Source: Bog-756 sp963753905 | GTDB lineage: Bacteria; Actinomycetota; Acidimicrobiia; Acidimicrobiales; RAAP-2 | Direction: 5' to 3' | DNA length: 64,000 bases | NCBI GenBank assembly: GCA_963753905.1 | Contig: CAVWDZ010000001.1 | Coordinates: forward strand, 2,666,001 to 2,730,000 | Shown: positions 45,365 to 54,301 of the stretch, in pieces | Position numbering within the stretch: the stretch's first letter is position 1 | Layout of the letters: every line of letters starts with the position of its first letter | Program-made: the position numbers and the translations under genes | Notes under the pieces: model-generated | Database searches by the model: none | What the model saw: only the letters and a program-made list of their open reading frames with translations | Told to the model about the DNA's origin: nothing

Positions 45365-45395
45365 CGTAGCTCTTCGTAGCTCTGAGTGCTACAAT
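45365..45395 (+). promoter_or_regulatory. Toxin-antitoxin promoter with direct-repeat operator
   Basis: CGTAGCTCT occurs twice (45365-45373 and 45375-45383) just upstream of TACAAT (45390-45395), a near-consensus -10 box. The antitoxin ATG at 45401 would be at or next to the transcription start, so the mRNA is probably leaderless. The repeats are a likely site for autorepression. Confidence 0.6.
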
Positions 45396-45400
45396 AGGAC

Positions 45401-45649
45401 ATGGCAAAGACCATCGCACAGCGAGAGCTCCGGAACGACAATGCAAGGGTGATCGAGGCCGTCGCCGCGGGCGAGAGCTTCGTCGTCACTCGCAATGGCG
45501 TGCCCGTGGCCGAACTACGTCCGATCCAACAGACGCGTCGGACCTTTGTGCCCACGGCTGAGCTGCTGGTGCTCGCCTCCACCGGGCCACGAATCAACCG
45601 ACAGCGATTCAGGGCGGATCTCGATCGGGTCGTAGACCAAGGTCTGTAG
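45401..45649 (+). CDS. Antitoxin, Phd/YefM (VapB-like) family
   Basis: This 82-residue antitoxin has the Phd/YefM N-terminal DNA-binding pattern AQRELRNDNARVIEAVAAGESFVVTRNGVPVAELRPI (about residues 6-42), with a C-terminal toxin-binding tail. It directly abuts the PIN-domain gene, with no gap. It should neutralise that ribonuclease and autorepress the operon. Confidence 0.92.
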   Translation: MAKTIAQRELRNDNARVIEAVAAGESFVVTRNGVPVAELRPIQQTRRTFVPTAELLVLASTGPRINRQRFRADLDRVVDQGL

Positions 45650-46045
45650 ATGGCAACGGGCCTGCTTGACACCTCGGTCGTCATCGACTGGGACGACCCG
45701 ACGGTTGCCTCCCTCCTTCCGGACGAAGTCGCCGTCAGCGCGATCACCCTCGCCGAGCTGGCTGCTGGACCACATCTCGCTTCCTCCAGTTCCGAGGGTG
45801 CACGCCGTCAAGCTCGTCTCCAACAAGTAGAGGCGACCTTCGAGCCCCTCCCTTTCGACGCCACCGCAGCTCGGAGCTACGGACAGATCGTGGCCGCCGT
45901 CGCCGAAACGGGCCGGTCACATCGACGGCGTGTCGCAGACCTGCTCATCGCGGCCACCGCTCACGCCAACGGCCTCGCGATCTACACCCGAAATCCCGAC
46001 GACTTCGCCGGCCTCGACGATCTCGTCCACATCGTCGGCATCTGA
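45650..46045 (+). CDS. Toxin, VapC-type PIN-domain ribonuclease
   Basis: This 131-residue PIN-domain protein starts at the base after the antitoxin stop. The acidic residues of the active site are visible: LLDTSVVIDW (Asp7 region), ITLAELAAG (Glu), and RVADLLIAATAHANGLAIYTRNPDDFAGL (two Asp). VapC toxins cut tRNA or rRNA at single sites. It is cargo of the region between repeats A and B and may help stabilise it. Confidence 0.93.
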   Translation: MATGLLDTSVVIDWDDPTVASLLPDEVAVSAITLAELAAGPHLASSSSEGARRQARLQQVEATFEPLPFDATAARSYGQIVAAVAETGRSHRRRVADLLIAATAHANGLAIYTRNPDDFAGLDDLVHIVGI

Positions 46046-46161
46046 CCGCCATACGGTCATACCCCTACGGGAGAAGCACACGATTCGCGCACAGTTCCCA
46101 GCGCCGTTGCGAACGTGCAGTTCACAGGCTTGCGTGGAGGTAACCGGACAACAGTCGAACC

Positions 46162-46602
46162 ATGCGGTCCGTGCACGACTTGGGCCGCCTCCAGGGGTGG
46201 CTTACCTGTCCTGACCAGGAGATTGGTGATCTAGGTTCCTGGTCAGGAACCCCGATCGAGACCTCGCAACCACGCAAACGTCAGCGGCGACTGTCTCCGG
46301 AGCAGGTCCGGGCGCTCGTTGCCGCTTATGGCGCTGGCGTCGCGATCAACGAGCTAGCTCGCCGCTTCAAGGTTCACCGAGCAACGGTGCTCGACCACCT
46401 GAATCGTTCGGGATCGAAACGCCGATACCCAGCCTTGGATCAGAGCCAGGTTGCAGAGGCGGTCAACCTCTACCGGGCGGGGAAGTCCTTCAGGGACGTC
46501 GGGATCGCCCTCGGGGTCCACGCCAGCACCGTGCGCCAACATCTCTTACGAGCTGGAATTGAGCCAAGAAGTCCCACTAGGGGCAGCCAAATCACGCGGT
46601 GA
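46162..46602 (+). CDS. Double helix-turn-helix protein (recombinase-associated type)
   Basis: This 146-residue protein contains two successive helix-turn-helix units: AAYGAGVAINELARRFKVHRATVLDHLNRSG (about residues 54-84) and NLYRAGKSFRDVGIALGVHASTVRQHLLRAG (about 101-131). A frameshifted relative lies at 35726. Similar modules occur as C-terminal DNA-binding parts of serine resolvases, so it may be a detached recombinase domain or a small regulator of an element. The first about 30 residues may not be translated. Confidence 0.65.
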   Translation: MRSVHDLGRLQGWLTCPDQEIGDLGSWSGTPIETSQPRKRQRRLSPEQVRALVAAYGAGVAINELARRFKVHRATVLDHLNRSGSKRRYPALDQSQVAEAVNLYRAGKSFRDVGIALGVHASTVRQHLLRAGIEPRSPTRGSQITR

Positions 46603-46749
46603 AACGGGGGCGCGTGGCGTGGCCGCCGTCGACCCGGAGACCGACGGCCCGCGTAGCTCGGAGTCGAATTGTTCTGTGGTGCTCGCGACAGTTGCCTGCC
46701 ACCGACTCGCACTTCTGCCATACCCCTGCCGCCCGCCGAACGACTCCGT

Positions 46750-49386
46750 CTACGGTCGGGTGATCGTCAGGGGATTCGACGTGGCACTCGTTTCGGCGCT
46801 TCCGAGGAGGATGTCTGCGGGCGGAACAAGGGTGCCGTCCTCTTCGAGGTTGTGGAAGGTCACCCGACTCCCGGAGGATTCGAACTTTATGCCGCTGACA
46901 TACCCAGCGGTATGGAACCCGAACGAGATGGTTTGAGGGTTGAGCATGGTCATCTTGTCGCCGGAGTCGTTCGAGGTGAGAGCCACGTCGGAGAAGGTGC
47001 CGTTGGTGGTGATCGTCCCGGTGAAGATGTCGGTCCCCGACAGATTGTGGGAGTAGAGCTTCCAGATGCCGTCCTGCACCCCGATCAGGAACCCCGGCGG
47101 TGGGCTGTCCTTTACCGGGAATGCCGGATAGCCCTGGACCTGGCTCTGCCACACGCCGTGTTGCTCGACAGCACCGATCGTGCACTTACCGATACTGGCG
47201 ACGCCACGCTGGTCGGTCCGAGGGCAGACCTTCACGCCATCGAGCTTGGTCCCGGCCGGGATGACCCCGACGGCCGGACCGTTCGCCGCCGGTAGCTGTG
47301 TGAAGGTCGGGCCACCGTTGTTCGTGAGGGGACCGAGGCCGGGCTTGGCATCCACCACGTCGGTGGATGCGGTGAAGCCGCAGGTGTTGGCGTTCGAGGG
47401 GTCGTCGGTCAGGTTGTAGCCGAGGCTGGTGAAGCTACCGCCGAAGCGATAGCAGTTAGGTCCGGTGTTGGCGGCCACGATGGAGGCACCGGTCGTCACC
47501 GTCCCGCCGTGAGTGAGGATACCGCCCCCATGTTGGGCGGCGGTGTTGCCCGAGACGGTCGAAGACTTGACGGCCAAGGTGGCACCGTTGATGCCCCCAT
47601 CGGTAATAGCGTTGGCGATCCCGCCGCCGAACGCGGCGTTGTTGCCCGACACGGTCGAGGAGTTGATGGTCATCGTGCCGCCGTTGTCGATCCCGCCGCC
47701 GGTGTCGGCGTTGTTGCCCGACACGGTCGAGGAGTTGATGGTCATCGTGCCGGCGTTGTAGATGCCGCCGCCGAAATCGGTGTAGGAGGGGCCGCCCGAC
47801 ACGGTCGAGAGGTCAAGCGTCATCGTGCCGGTGTTGTAGATGCCACCACCAGCGATGTCGCCATAGCCGTTCGACACGGTCGAGGAGTCAAGCGTCAGCG
47901 TGCCCTCGTTGACGATGTCGCCGCCTTCGGGGGCACCATCGACAAAGCCATTCTCGAGGGTGAGTCCCGAGATGGTCACCGTGCCGCTGTCGACGGTCAA
48001 GGGCGTCCCGAACCCAATCCCAGGCGGGGTTACCGCTGTGGTGGAGGACCCCGCACCGGCGATGGTCAGCGAGTCGAGGGACGAGGCAGTGATGGTGTCG
48101 AGCTCGGAGTAGGTGCCGGCAGCGACGTTGATGGTCACGTCCCCACCCGCATAGGAACCACCGGTGGCGGTGGTGATTGCGGTCTGGATGGATGAGCAGG
48201 CGTTGGCTGGAGTGGAGCAGTCGTCAAGGCCGCTCCCGGATTGCGTCACGTAGAGCGTGCTTCGCTCGACCGCGCCGATGGTGCAGTCGCCAACACTCTG
48301 GACGCCCCGCTGATCGGTCCGAGGGCAGACCTGCACACCATCGAGTGTGGTGCCGGTCGGGATAACCCCGACGGCCGGACCGTTTGCCGCCGGTAGCTGT
48401 GTCAAGGTCGGGCCGCCGTTGTTGGTCAGGTGACCGAGGCCGGGGTTGGCATTCACCACGTCGGTGGGCTGTGTGAAACCGCATTGCGCGCCCTCATCAT
48501 TCGTCAGGTTGTAGCCGACACTGGTCAGCAGGTTGCTGCGGCAGTTCCCTCCGGTATTGTCCGCCAGGATCGTGCCACCCACGTACGCGATGCCACTGTT
48601 TATGTAGATGCCGCCGCCGCCGTAGCTGCCGCCGGTGTTGCCTGAGATGGTGCTGTCGGTCACGGTCACCGTGCCATTCTGGATGAAGATGGCGCCTCCG
48701 CCGCCGGAGCTGCCGTTGTTGCCCGACATGGTGCTGTCGGTCACGGTCACCGTGCCACCACCGTCATCGAAGATACCGCCGCCGTAGCCACTGCCGGTAT
48801 TGCCGGAGATAGTGCTGTCGGTCACGTTCAACGTGCCAGTGAAGTTCTCGATGGCGCCGCCCTGGTAGCCGTTGTTGCCCGACAGGGTGCTGTCAGTCAC
48901 GTTCAACGTGCCAGTGAAGTTCTCGATGGCGCCGCCGAATTCGCCATGGCCACCCGTGATGGTGAGGCCCGAGATGGTCACCACGCCGCTATCGACGGTA
49001 AACACAGACCCGACGGGGCCGTTCACCGTGGTGGAAGAGGCCCCGGCCCCGGCGATGGTGAGCGAGTGGAGGGACGAGGCATCGACGGTGTCGTTCTCCG
49101 TGTAAGTGCCAGCGGCGACGTTGATGATCACATCGTCAGCGTCAGCAGTGGGATAGTTCTGGGCCTCGTTGATGGCTTGCTGAATCGTGAGACAAGGTGC
49201 CGTACTTGCGGTGCAGGCGTTCGACCCACCACCGTCTGACCCCGAGGTGCTCACGTACAACAAGACGGGGTTGCCGCTTGCCGAGGCAGGCAGCGACCCG
49301 ACGGCCAGTGCACCGACGGCGACGCTTCCCAACAGCAGCGACCCGGCCAGTAGCGCCCGGAAACCTCTTCTGATTCCAACACCCAA
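46750..49386 (-). CDS. Secreted right-handed beta-helix (choice-of-anchor Q type) protein
   Basis: This 878-residue protein starts at TTG 49386 (GGAAGGTG upstream). A signal peptide (ALLAGSLLLGSVAVGALAVGSLPASASG) is followed by two similar beta-helix domains (about 40-375 and 376-760). Each starts with CSTPANACSSIQTAI- or CLTIQQAI-like motifs and ends with GPLTNNGGPTFTQLPAANGPAVGVIP...CPRTDQRGV. Within them short GG.I.N.G.TL.V..STVSGN.A repeats stack as helix turns. A distinct C-terminal domain (about 770-878) is beta-rich. It is probably an extracellular adhesin or polysaccharide-binding protein. No frameshifts occur despite the repeats. Confidence 0.85.
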   Translation of the reverse strand: MGVGIRRGFRALLAGSLLLGSVAVGALAVGSLPASASGNPVLLYVSTSGSDGGGSNACTASTAPCLTIQQAINEAQNYPTADADDVIINVAAGTYTENDTVDASSLHSLTIAGAGASSTTVNGPVGSVFTVDSGVVTISGLTITGGHGEFGGAIENFTGTLNVTDSTLSGNNGYQGGAIENFTGTLNVTDSTISGNTGSGYGGGIFDDGGGTVTVTDSTMSGNNGSSGGGGAIFIQNGTVTVTDSTISGNTGGSYGGGGIYINSGIAYVGGTILADNTGGNCRSNLLTSVGYNLTNDEGAQCGFTQPTDVVNANPGLGHLTNNGGPTLTQLPAANGPAVGVIPTGTTLDGVQVCPRTDQRGVQSVGDCTIGAVERSTLYVTQSGSGLDDCSTPANACSSIQTAITTATGGSYAGGDVTINVAAGTYSELDTITASSLDSLTIAGAGSSTTAVTPPGIGFGTPLTVDSGTVTISGLTLENGFVDGAPEGGDIVNEGTLTLDSSTVSNGYGDIAGGGIYNTGTMTLDLSTVSGGPSYTDFGGGIYNAGTMTINSSTVSGNNADTGGGIDNGGTMTINSSTVSGNNAAFGGGIANAITDGGINGATLAVKSSTVSGNTAAQHGGGILTHGGTVTTGASIVAANTGPNCYRFGGSFTSLGYNLTDDPSNANTCGFTASTDVVDAKPGLGPLTNNGGPTFTQLPAANGPAVGVIPAGTKLDGVKVCPRTDQRGVASIGKCTIGAVEQHGVWQSQVQGYPAFPVKDSPPPGFLIGVQDGIWKLYSHNLSGTDIFTGTITTNGTFSDVALTSNDSGDKMTMLNPQTISFGFHTAGYVSGIKFESSGSRVTFHNLEEDGTLVPPADILLGSAETSATSNPLTITRP

Positions 49387-49609
49387 AGCTCGACACCTTC
49401 CGCTCCCGGTGCACCGTCCGCACGCCCGCTAATGCGAAGGCTTAACACCGAAGGGCCTCCCTAGCAACCAGTGTCACTCTGCCGTCATACGATGCTCTCG
49501 CTGAGCGACGGGGCCGCCACGGATGATGAGCAAGGGTGGTGAAGTAGGGAACTGGTTCGGTGTAGCCGGTGCGGCAGATGGGCTCAGTCCCGTCGGTTTC
49601 CCTTCGAGT

Positions 49610-50401
49610 GCGTATTCCATCTCGCCTGGGTATCGACCTCCCCAGTCCCCCCTTCCCAAACCGTGCATGCGGTTCTCCCGCACACGGCTTTCCCCCAGGC
49701 AGTCGATCGTCCGCATTCCGCCGTGCCACGAGCGTTGGCGGGCGACCCGAGCGTCACTCCCAGTCCGTTGACCTGCTCCGAAGGGCGAGTGGGTGGATAG
49801 CCCATTGGGCAATCCCACGGTCGTCACTGGTCGCTTCGCACACCTGGCTAGAGGCCCTTCGCTCGAACCGGGTTATGTTGTCCTGGCTGTCATCACTACT
49901 ACTGCCTCCTCCGACTTCCGCTCGACACTTCGCCGTTTCCCAGGGCCACTGGTTATCGACGTCGTGGCTGCCGGGCACCGAAGGCTGGCAACCTGCGGCC
50001 TTGTGCTTGCCGGCGTCGAGACGGATCTCTCCAGTTCCGAGGACACCCTTCTGGCCATTCCGAGCCCCCTGCGCCGGGAGGTTCCTGGACACCCGCTCCA
50101 AGATCCCTGGTGTCGTCCATGGCCTTCGCCCTTTGGGAAGGGGCTCGGCTCCTCCTGCTCCGCCATGACGGCGGACCGGTGTAACGACGCTGCAGGGTTC
50201 ACGTGATGTTACGGACTGGTCAGTTGCTCCACCCCGCTTCGAACCCAGCCTCTCGGCCACGCACGGGGGTTTCACTACCGGGGACCTTGGCGTCTCCCCG
50301 GACCGGACTCGCACCGGCTGGCTGTCCTCAGCTGATCGCTTGGTTACGTCATCACAACATGTACCTCCTTGTTGTCATGGCGTCCAAGCTGCTGGACGCA
50401 C
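49610..50401 (-). ncRNA. ORF-less group II intron
   Basis: On the minus strand a 34-base element (49691-49658) folds exactly like group II intron domain V. Its lower stem starts AAGCCGTG and pairs with CACGGTTT, giving the AGC triad with its G-U wobble. A 2-base TG bulge and a 5-bp upper stem (TGCGG/CCGCA) capped by a GAGA tetraloop follow. Upstream, at 50401, the consensus 5' end GTGCG leads into a GCGTCC/GGACGC hairpin and long structured sequence. No reverse-transcriptase or maturase coding is present. Total length is about 790 bases. The 3' end near 49610 is approximate because domain VI is not certain. Confidence 0.8.
49658..49691 (-). ncRNA. Group II intron domain V (catalytic hairpin)
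   Basis: The 34-nt hairpin has an 8-bp lower stem containing AGC opposite GTT, the canonical 2-nt bulge on the 3' strand, a 5-bp upper stem and a GNRA (GAGA) loop. These are the defining traits of domain V and I see no deviation that would inactivate it. Confidence 0.85.
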
Positions 50402-50491
50402 TCCCACATCGCCGGGAGAGAGGCGTTATCGAACGGGTGCGCTCGCTGCGGGCTGAACCCACTGACCGGCACATTGAGGGCAGGGTACGAG

Positions 50492-51499
50492 CTACCTGCC
50501 AGACTCAATGGTCGTAGCCGCCGACGGCAGCGAGATGGTCCTCGAGCCGAAGCTAGTGAAGGTCAGCGTCAGTTTGGCGAGACCAACTTGACGTGGTGAC
50601 GACGTGGCCGGGGCTGGAGGAATCCGGGATCCGGTCGTACCGACCTGGGGCCCACTTTCCGTGCTCCCATCTGCGTAGATCTCAGAGAAGACGGGCTCCG
50701 ACGCTGTGACACGAGTGATCCGGCCATGATTATCGACCCAGATCCCAACCGGGATTGCAACAGAGGAAGCCTCGGGTACCACCGTCCCTGCTTGACCGAC
50801 CACCAATGCACTGTCGCTGTGTTCGAGCATGGCGAGTGTGGTGGTTCCCCGATATTCGGTCGAAATCACGCCGCCGACCAGGCTGGTCGGGCCCATTACA
50901 AGCGAGCCCGGTATAGCCCGCAGCAGTATGCTTGTCTCCGGATTGAGCATGGTGCTCGCCACGGAGAAGTATCGGGCTTGAACTGACGACGGAGACTTGA
51001 GCCACGGCTTCAACGCAGTCGTCCCGATGCCAGGAGCGACGTTGGCTCCGACGAGTTGGTAGTTTGCCGTTGGCGTCTGGATCGTGAGTGGATCTGGGAG
51101 TCTGGAACAAGCGGAGTCCACTGCGGAGTAGGCCATCGCCCGATGGACGAAGTCGATCGATCCCCGGTAGACGACCACTTGGGTTTCCGTGCTCGATGTG
51201 CACGCGGTGAGGGGCTCTTGGTCGACCAAGGTGAACGATCCTCCTCTCGCGGTCGTCGTCGCCTTGATCACGGTGCTGGCAAATGCTGGTTGGGCAAAAG
51301 GAATGACAGGGAGCACCGCATCCCCGCTCCCTGCGATGGCAAGCCCCGCAAGGCCTACTACTGCGAGGACTGCCACGACGATTCCCGATCCCAGGAGCCT
51401 CCTGTTCCGCCGATGGCGCTGAGCTTCCTTGAACAGTGCTTCGGCGTCGGGTAAGGCTGGCGACACCGGGATCAGAGTTGAGGGTTCCATCGTCTCCAT
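50492..51499 (-). CDS. Membrane-anchored extracytoplasmic protein, unrecognised, divergent from GntR
   Basis: This 335-residue protein starts at ATG 51499; ATG 51490 is an alternative. A cytoplasmic segment (ALFKEAQRHRRNRRLLG) is followed by one transmembrane helix (SGIVVAVLAVVGLAGLAIAGSG, about 42-63) and an extracytoplasmic beta-rich domain with Cys at LTACTSS and DSACSRL. The end (VGLAKLTLTFTSFGSRTISLP) reads like beta strands. The N-terminal R.HRRNRRLL plus one helix resembles anti-sigma-like or signalling anchors, but no known domain is evident. A consensus promoter lies directly in front of it. Confidence 0.75.
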   Translation of the reverse strand: METMEPSTLIPVSPALPDAEALFKEAQRHRRNRRLLGSGIVVAVLAVVGLAGLAIAGSGDAVLPVIPFAQPAFASTVIKATTTARGGSFTLVDQEPLTACTSSTETQVVVYRGSIDFVHRAMAYSAVDSACSRLPDPLTIQTPTANYQLVGANVAPGIGTTALKPWLKSPSSVQARYFSVASTMLNPETSILLRAIPGSLVMGPTSLVGGVISTEYRGTTTLAMLEHSDSALVVGQAGTVVPEASSVAIPVGIWVDNHGRITRVTASEPVFSEIYADGSTESGPQVGTTGSRIPPAPATSSPRQVGLAKLTLTFTSFGSRTISLPSAATTIESGR

Positions 51500-51504
51500 G
51501 AAGC

Positions 51505-51534
51505 TACTATCGTTGTTGTTATGGGCTCTGTCAA
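51505..51534. promoter_or_regulatory. Overlapping divergent promoters, both apparently leaderless
   Basis: Leftwards: TTGACA (51534-51529), a 17-bp spacer and GATAGT (51511-51506) lie seven bases before the ATG at 51499. Rightwards: TACTAT (51505-51510) lies eleven bases before the gntR ATG at 51521. The two -10 boxes overlap on opposite strands, and the leftward -35 lies inside the gntR coding region, so only one direction can fire at a time. Confidence 0.7.
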
Positions 51535-51913
51535 CCGTGACCCCGAGGCGACAAACGATGCCAGCCTCACGCTTTCGAGAGTCGACCGACGCGAGCCCGT
51601 GCTCCTGCACGAACAGGTCGCTGCGGAGATTCGACGAGCCATCGCAGACGGCGAGGCACTGCCAGGGCAGAAAATCCCCCAGGCCAAGGACCTGGCGACG
51701 GTGCTTGGCGTCAATGCGAACACTGTTCTGCGGGCCCTCCATCTTCTCCGAGATGAGGGCCTCCTAGAGATAGGACGTGGGCGGGCGATCAGGGTTGCCG
51801 GGACCCCCGACCGGGGAGCCGTTGTAGCGAAACTGAAGGAAGCACTGGCATTCGGCCGACAACGTGGCTACCGGCGTGACGAGTTGATTGCGCTTATGGA
51901 GCACCTGCCTTGA
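51521..51913 (+). CDS. GntR family regulator, YtrA subfamily
   Basis: This 130-residue regulator has the short YtrA form: a winged helix (VLLHEQVAAEIRRAIADGEALPGQKIPQAKDLATVLGVNANTVLRALHLLRDEGLLEIGRGRAIRV, about 27-92) and a small C-terminal dimerisation tail rather than a ligand domain. YtrA-type regulators usually control neighbouring membrane proteins or ABC transporters; here the partner is the divergent membrane protein at 50492-51499. With overlapping promoters it probably represses both genes. Confidence 0.92.
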   Translation: MGSVNRDPEATNDASLTLSRVDRREPVLLHEQVAAEIRRAIADGEALPGQKIPQAKDLATVLGVNANTVLRALHLLRDEGLLEIGRGRAIRVAGTPDRGAVVAKLKEALAFGRQRGYRRDELIALMEHLP

Positions 51914-52121
51914 GACCGATGTTGCGCCCGGTTTTCCTGATGGAACATGCCCCCGATCACCAATCAGTGGGGCACGTACCCGGCTCACTTGCGCCAGATT
52001 GCCTGCTGTGACATTCGGACCCGCTCATTTTCGACGCGCTTCCGGCCACTAATGCACGGGAAATGCACGAACCGATTTGGCCAGCCGATCAGGAAGGCCA
52101 AAAGGTGCCAGTGAACTGGGT

Positions 52122-52423
52122 GGAGGTGAGCGGACTCGAACCGCCGACTTCTACATTGCGAATGTCTGGCTCTCAGTGTTTTGACCAGGTCCTTTCCGAC
52201 GACCTTCCTGGTAACGGCGTTTCGATCCCCTCAGGCTCCCTCACGATCCCTCCCCTTCCCTCTCGGTAAAGACACGTAAAGACACGCCCGGGCAGGCTCC
52301 TGGCCGGCCCGTTCGCGAATCGGTACTCATCTCCGATCGGCAGGTTCTCGCAACGCGAGGCCAGCGCGGCGTCCCTATTGGCGATGATCACGTTCCTCGG
52401 CCAGCCAGCGGACATCATCGGCC
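52122..52423. repeat. tRNA-derived attachment-like repeat, copy B (first part)
   Basis: The core (52122-52161) reads in reverse as the same tRNA 3' half as copies A and C, with TTCGCAA anticodon loop. The conserved flank, tandem TAAAGACACG pair (52267-52286) and the CGGTACTCA...CGGCAGG...GATCACGTTCCTCGG segment follow. The repeat is cut at about 52423 by the IS1380 end and continues beyond it at 54121, where GATGCTCGTTGC...CAGACGACGGAACG matches copy C. Confidence 0.8.
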
Positions 52424-52478
52424 CTTAACTCCGATCAGTCACGGAGCCGTATGACCTGAACTGCGCGTATCCGCGTAC

Positions 52479-52542
52479 GTGCCCTTCCCATCTGGGATTC
52501 TGACGATTGCGAAGTCACCAGCAACCAGAACAAGAAGGGCAC
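52479..52542. promoter_or_regulatory. Long-range hairpin in transposase leader
   Basis: GTGCCCTTC (52479-52487) pairs with GAAGGGCAC (52534-52542), ending seven bases before the transposase ATG at 52550. It is the counterpart of the pairing at 40643-40704 in the other IS1380. Confidence 0.6.
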
Positions 52543-52549
52543 CTACGAA

Positions 52550-53918
52550 ATGGAAACTACCAGCACGCGTCCCGTCGTTGTGGAATCCGGAGGCGACCAG
52601 GTCGTCGGCCATGTCGGACTCCACGCATTGGGGGATTTTGCCGACCGGATGGCGCTCGGTGAGCACCTGTCTGCCCGCATCCCCATTTCGGGTGAGCGGG
52701 CCCCGATCCACGACCGGGGCAAGGTCCTCGTCCAGAGCGCGCTGATGCTGGCCGGCGGGGGCGAGAACTGCGCCGACATCGAACACCTCCGGGCCCAGGG
52801 CGACCTGTTCGGACAGGTTCCATCTGACTCGACGGTGTACCGGACCTTCCACGAGATCACCCCGGAGGTGCGGGGCGCCATCGCCGCCGGGTTCGCCGAG
52901 GTCCGCTCCGAGGTGTGGCGTCGAACCGGCGTCACCAAGGGCAAGGGTCCGATCTATCTGGACATCGACGCCTCCCTCATCCAGGTCCACTCGGAGAACA
53001 AGGAACTGACCGGACCGAACTACAAAGGTGGCTTCGGATTCCATCCGTTGTTGTGCTTCTGCGACTGCACCGGTGAGGCCCTTGCCGGGATGCTCCGTCC
53101 CGGCAACGCCGGGGCCAACACCGTGAGCGACCACATCGTGGTCCTCGACGATGCCATCGCCCAGCTGCCCGAGGCGATTGCGGTTGGACACCACCCGGGT
53201 GACGGCCCCACGCTCGTCGAGCGCACGATCGTGATCCGGGCCGACTCGGCGGGCTGCACCGAGGGCTTCGTGGCCGCCTGTCGGAGGAGGAACGTCGGGT
53301 TCTCGGTGGTGTGCCGCTCGAATGCCCAGATCCACCAGGCAATTTCGACACCCTGGGGTTCGAAGAGCTCTGGCACCAGGCCGTCAAACAGAACGGAGAG
53401 AACCGGGAAGGGGCCGCGGTCGTCGAGCTCACCGACCTGGTCGAATTGCCCGATTGGCCAACTGGCACCGGCTGATCGTGCGACGGGAGCCTCTCCACCC
53501 CGGCGTCCAGCACAGCCTGTTCCCGAGCCTCGAGTACCGCTACTGGGGCTTCTACACCGACCAGGACGGCGACCCGGTCGAACTCGATCGCGTCATGAGG
53601 GCCCACGCCCATGTCGAACAGAACATCTCCCGTCTGAAGGACTCGGGATTGTTGTCGTTTCCCTTCACCAAGATCGAGGCAAACCGCAACTGGATGGCCA
53701 CGGTCATGATGGCCGCCGACCTGCTGCGGTGGTTCCAGCTCTTGTGTCTGGACGGGTACTGGAGAAAGGCCCAACCCAAGGCACTCCGATGGGGCATCCT
53801 CCACGCCCCGGGTCGGCTGGTCCACACCGCCCGCCAACTCGTCGTGCGCATCCTCGATGGCTGGCCGAGTGCGGGTGCCCTCCTTGACGCCTATCAGAGG
53901 ATGGCCGCACTCTGCTGA
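52550..53918 (+). pseudogene. IS1380-family transposase with two frameshifts
   Basis: ATG 52550 begins a transposase of the same family as the one at 39270 (GPIYLDIDASLIQVHSENKELTGPNYKGGFGFHPLLCFCD, then TIVIRADSAGCTEGFVAACRRR). The frame is lost near 53340. It continues in another frame (FDTLGFEELWHQAVKQNGENREGAAVVELTDLVELPDWPTGT) and shifts again near 53465 into LIVRREPLHPGVQHSLFPSLEYRYWGFYTDQ. That last frame runs to DAYQRMAALC at 53918. The catalytic residues are all recognisable but one continuous protein cannot be made. Confidence 0.88.
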
Positions 53919-54120
53919 CCGAACTCACCCCCCGTCAGTCGGCACCAGCTTGACGACGCGCGTCCAAACCCGGCCGCAAGGTCGAAAACCATCACGACAA
54001 ATCGACCCAATCGCTGGACCACTATCTCCGACGCGTCGAAATAGCACCGAAGTCCCTGAAGAGCCCCGATCAATAGATGCCGAGCGGCCTCGCCAATTCT
54101 CGTGACTGATCGGAGTTAAG

Positions 54121-54190
54121 CGGCGATGCTCGTTGCAGTTGCCGGGCCAGACGACGGAACGTCGATGTTCTGTCCGCCGAAGAGCGCTGG
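54121..54190. repeat. Attachment-like repeat, copy B (continued past IS1380)
   Basis: CGGCGATGCTCGTTGC and CCAGACGACGGAACG match the part of copy C near 61246-61282. The end is approximate. The rest of the gap to 54301 shows nothing I recognise. Confidence 0.6.
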
Positions 54191-54301
54191 ATCGGCCAAC
54201 TCGCAACTGTGCCCTGCCGGGAAACGGCCCCCTTGTTTGGACACCCTGGCGCTGAGGGAAGCCCACCCATGACGGCGCTGGTATCAGATTCCGAGAATGG
54301 G

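Larger units (their letters stand above)
52423..54120 (+). mobile_element. IS1380-family insertion sequence, decayed, inside repeat B
   Basis: CTTAACTCCGATCAGTCAC (52424-52442) and its exact complement GTGACTGATCGGAGTTAAG (54102-54120) are 19-bp perfect terminal inverted repeats. CGGC flanks both ends and may be the target duplication. Aligning copies B and C shows that the element interrupts the repeat exactly here. The element is about 1.7 kb, normal for IS1380. Confidence 0.88.

Noticed and set aside
49754..50314. 186-residue minus-strand frame inside the group II intron
   Set aside because: It has no reverse-transcriptase, maturase or other domain pattern and is better explained as structured intron RNA.
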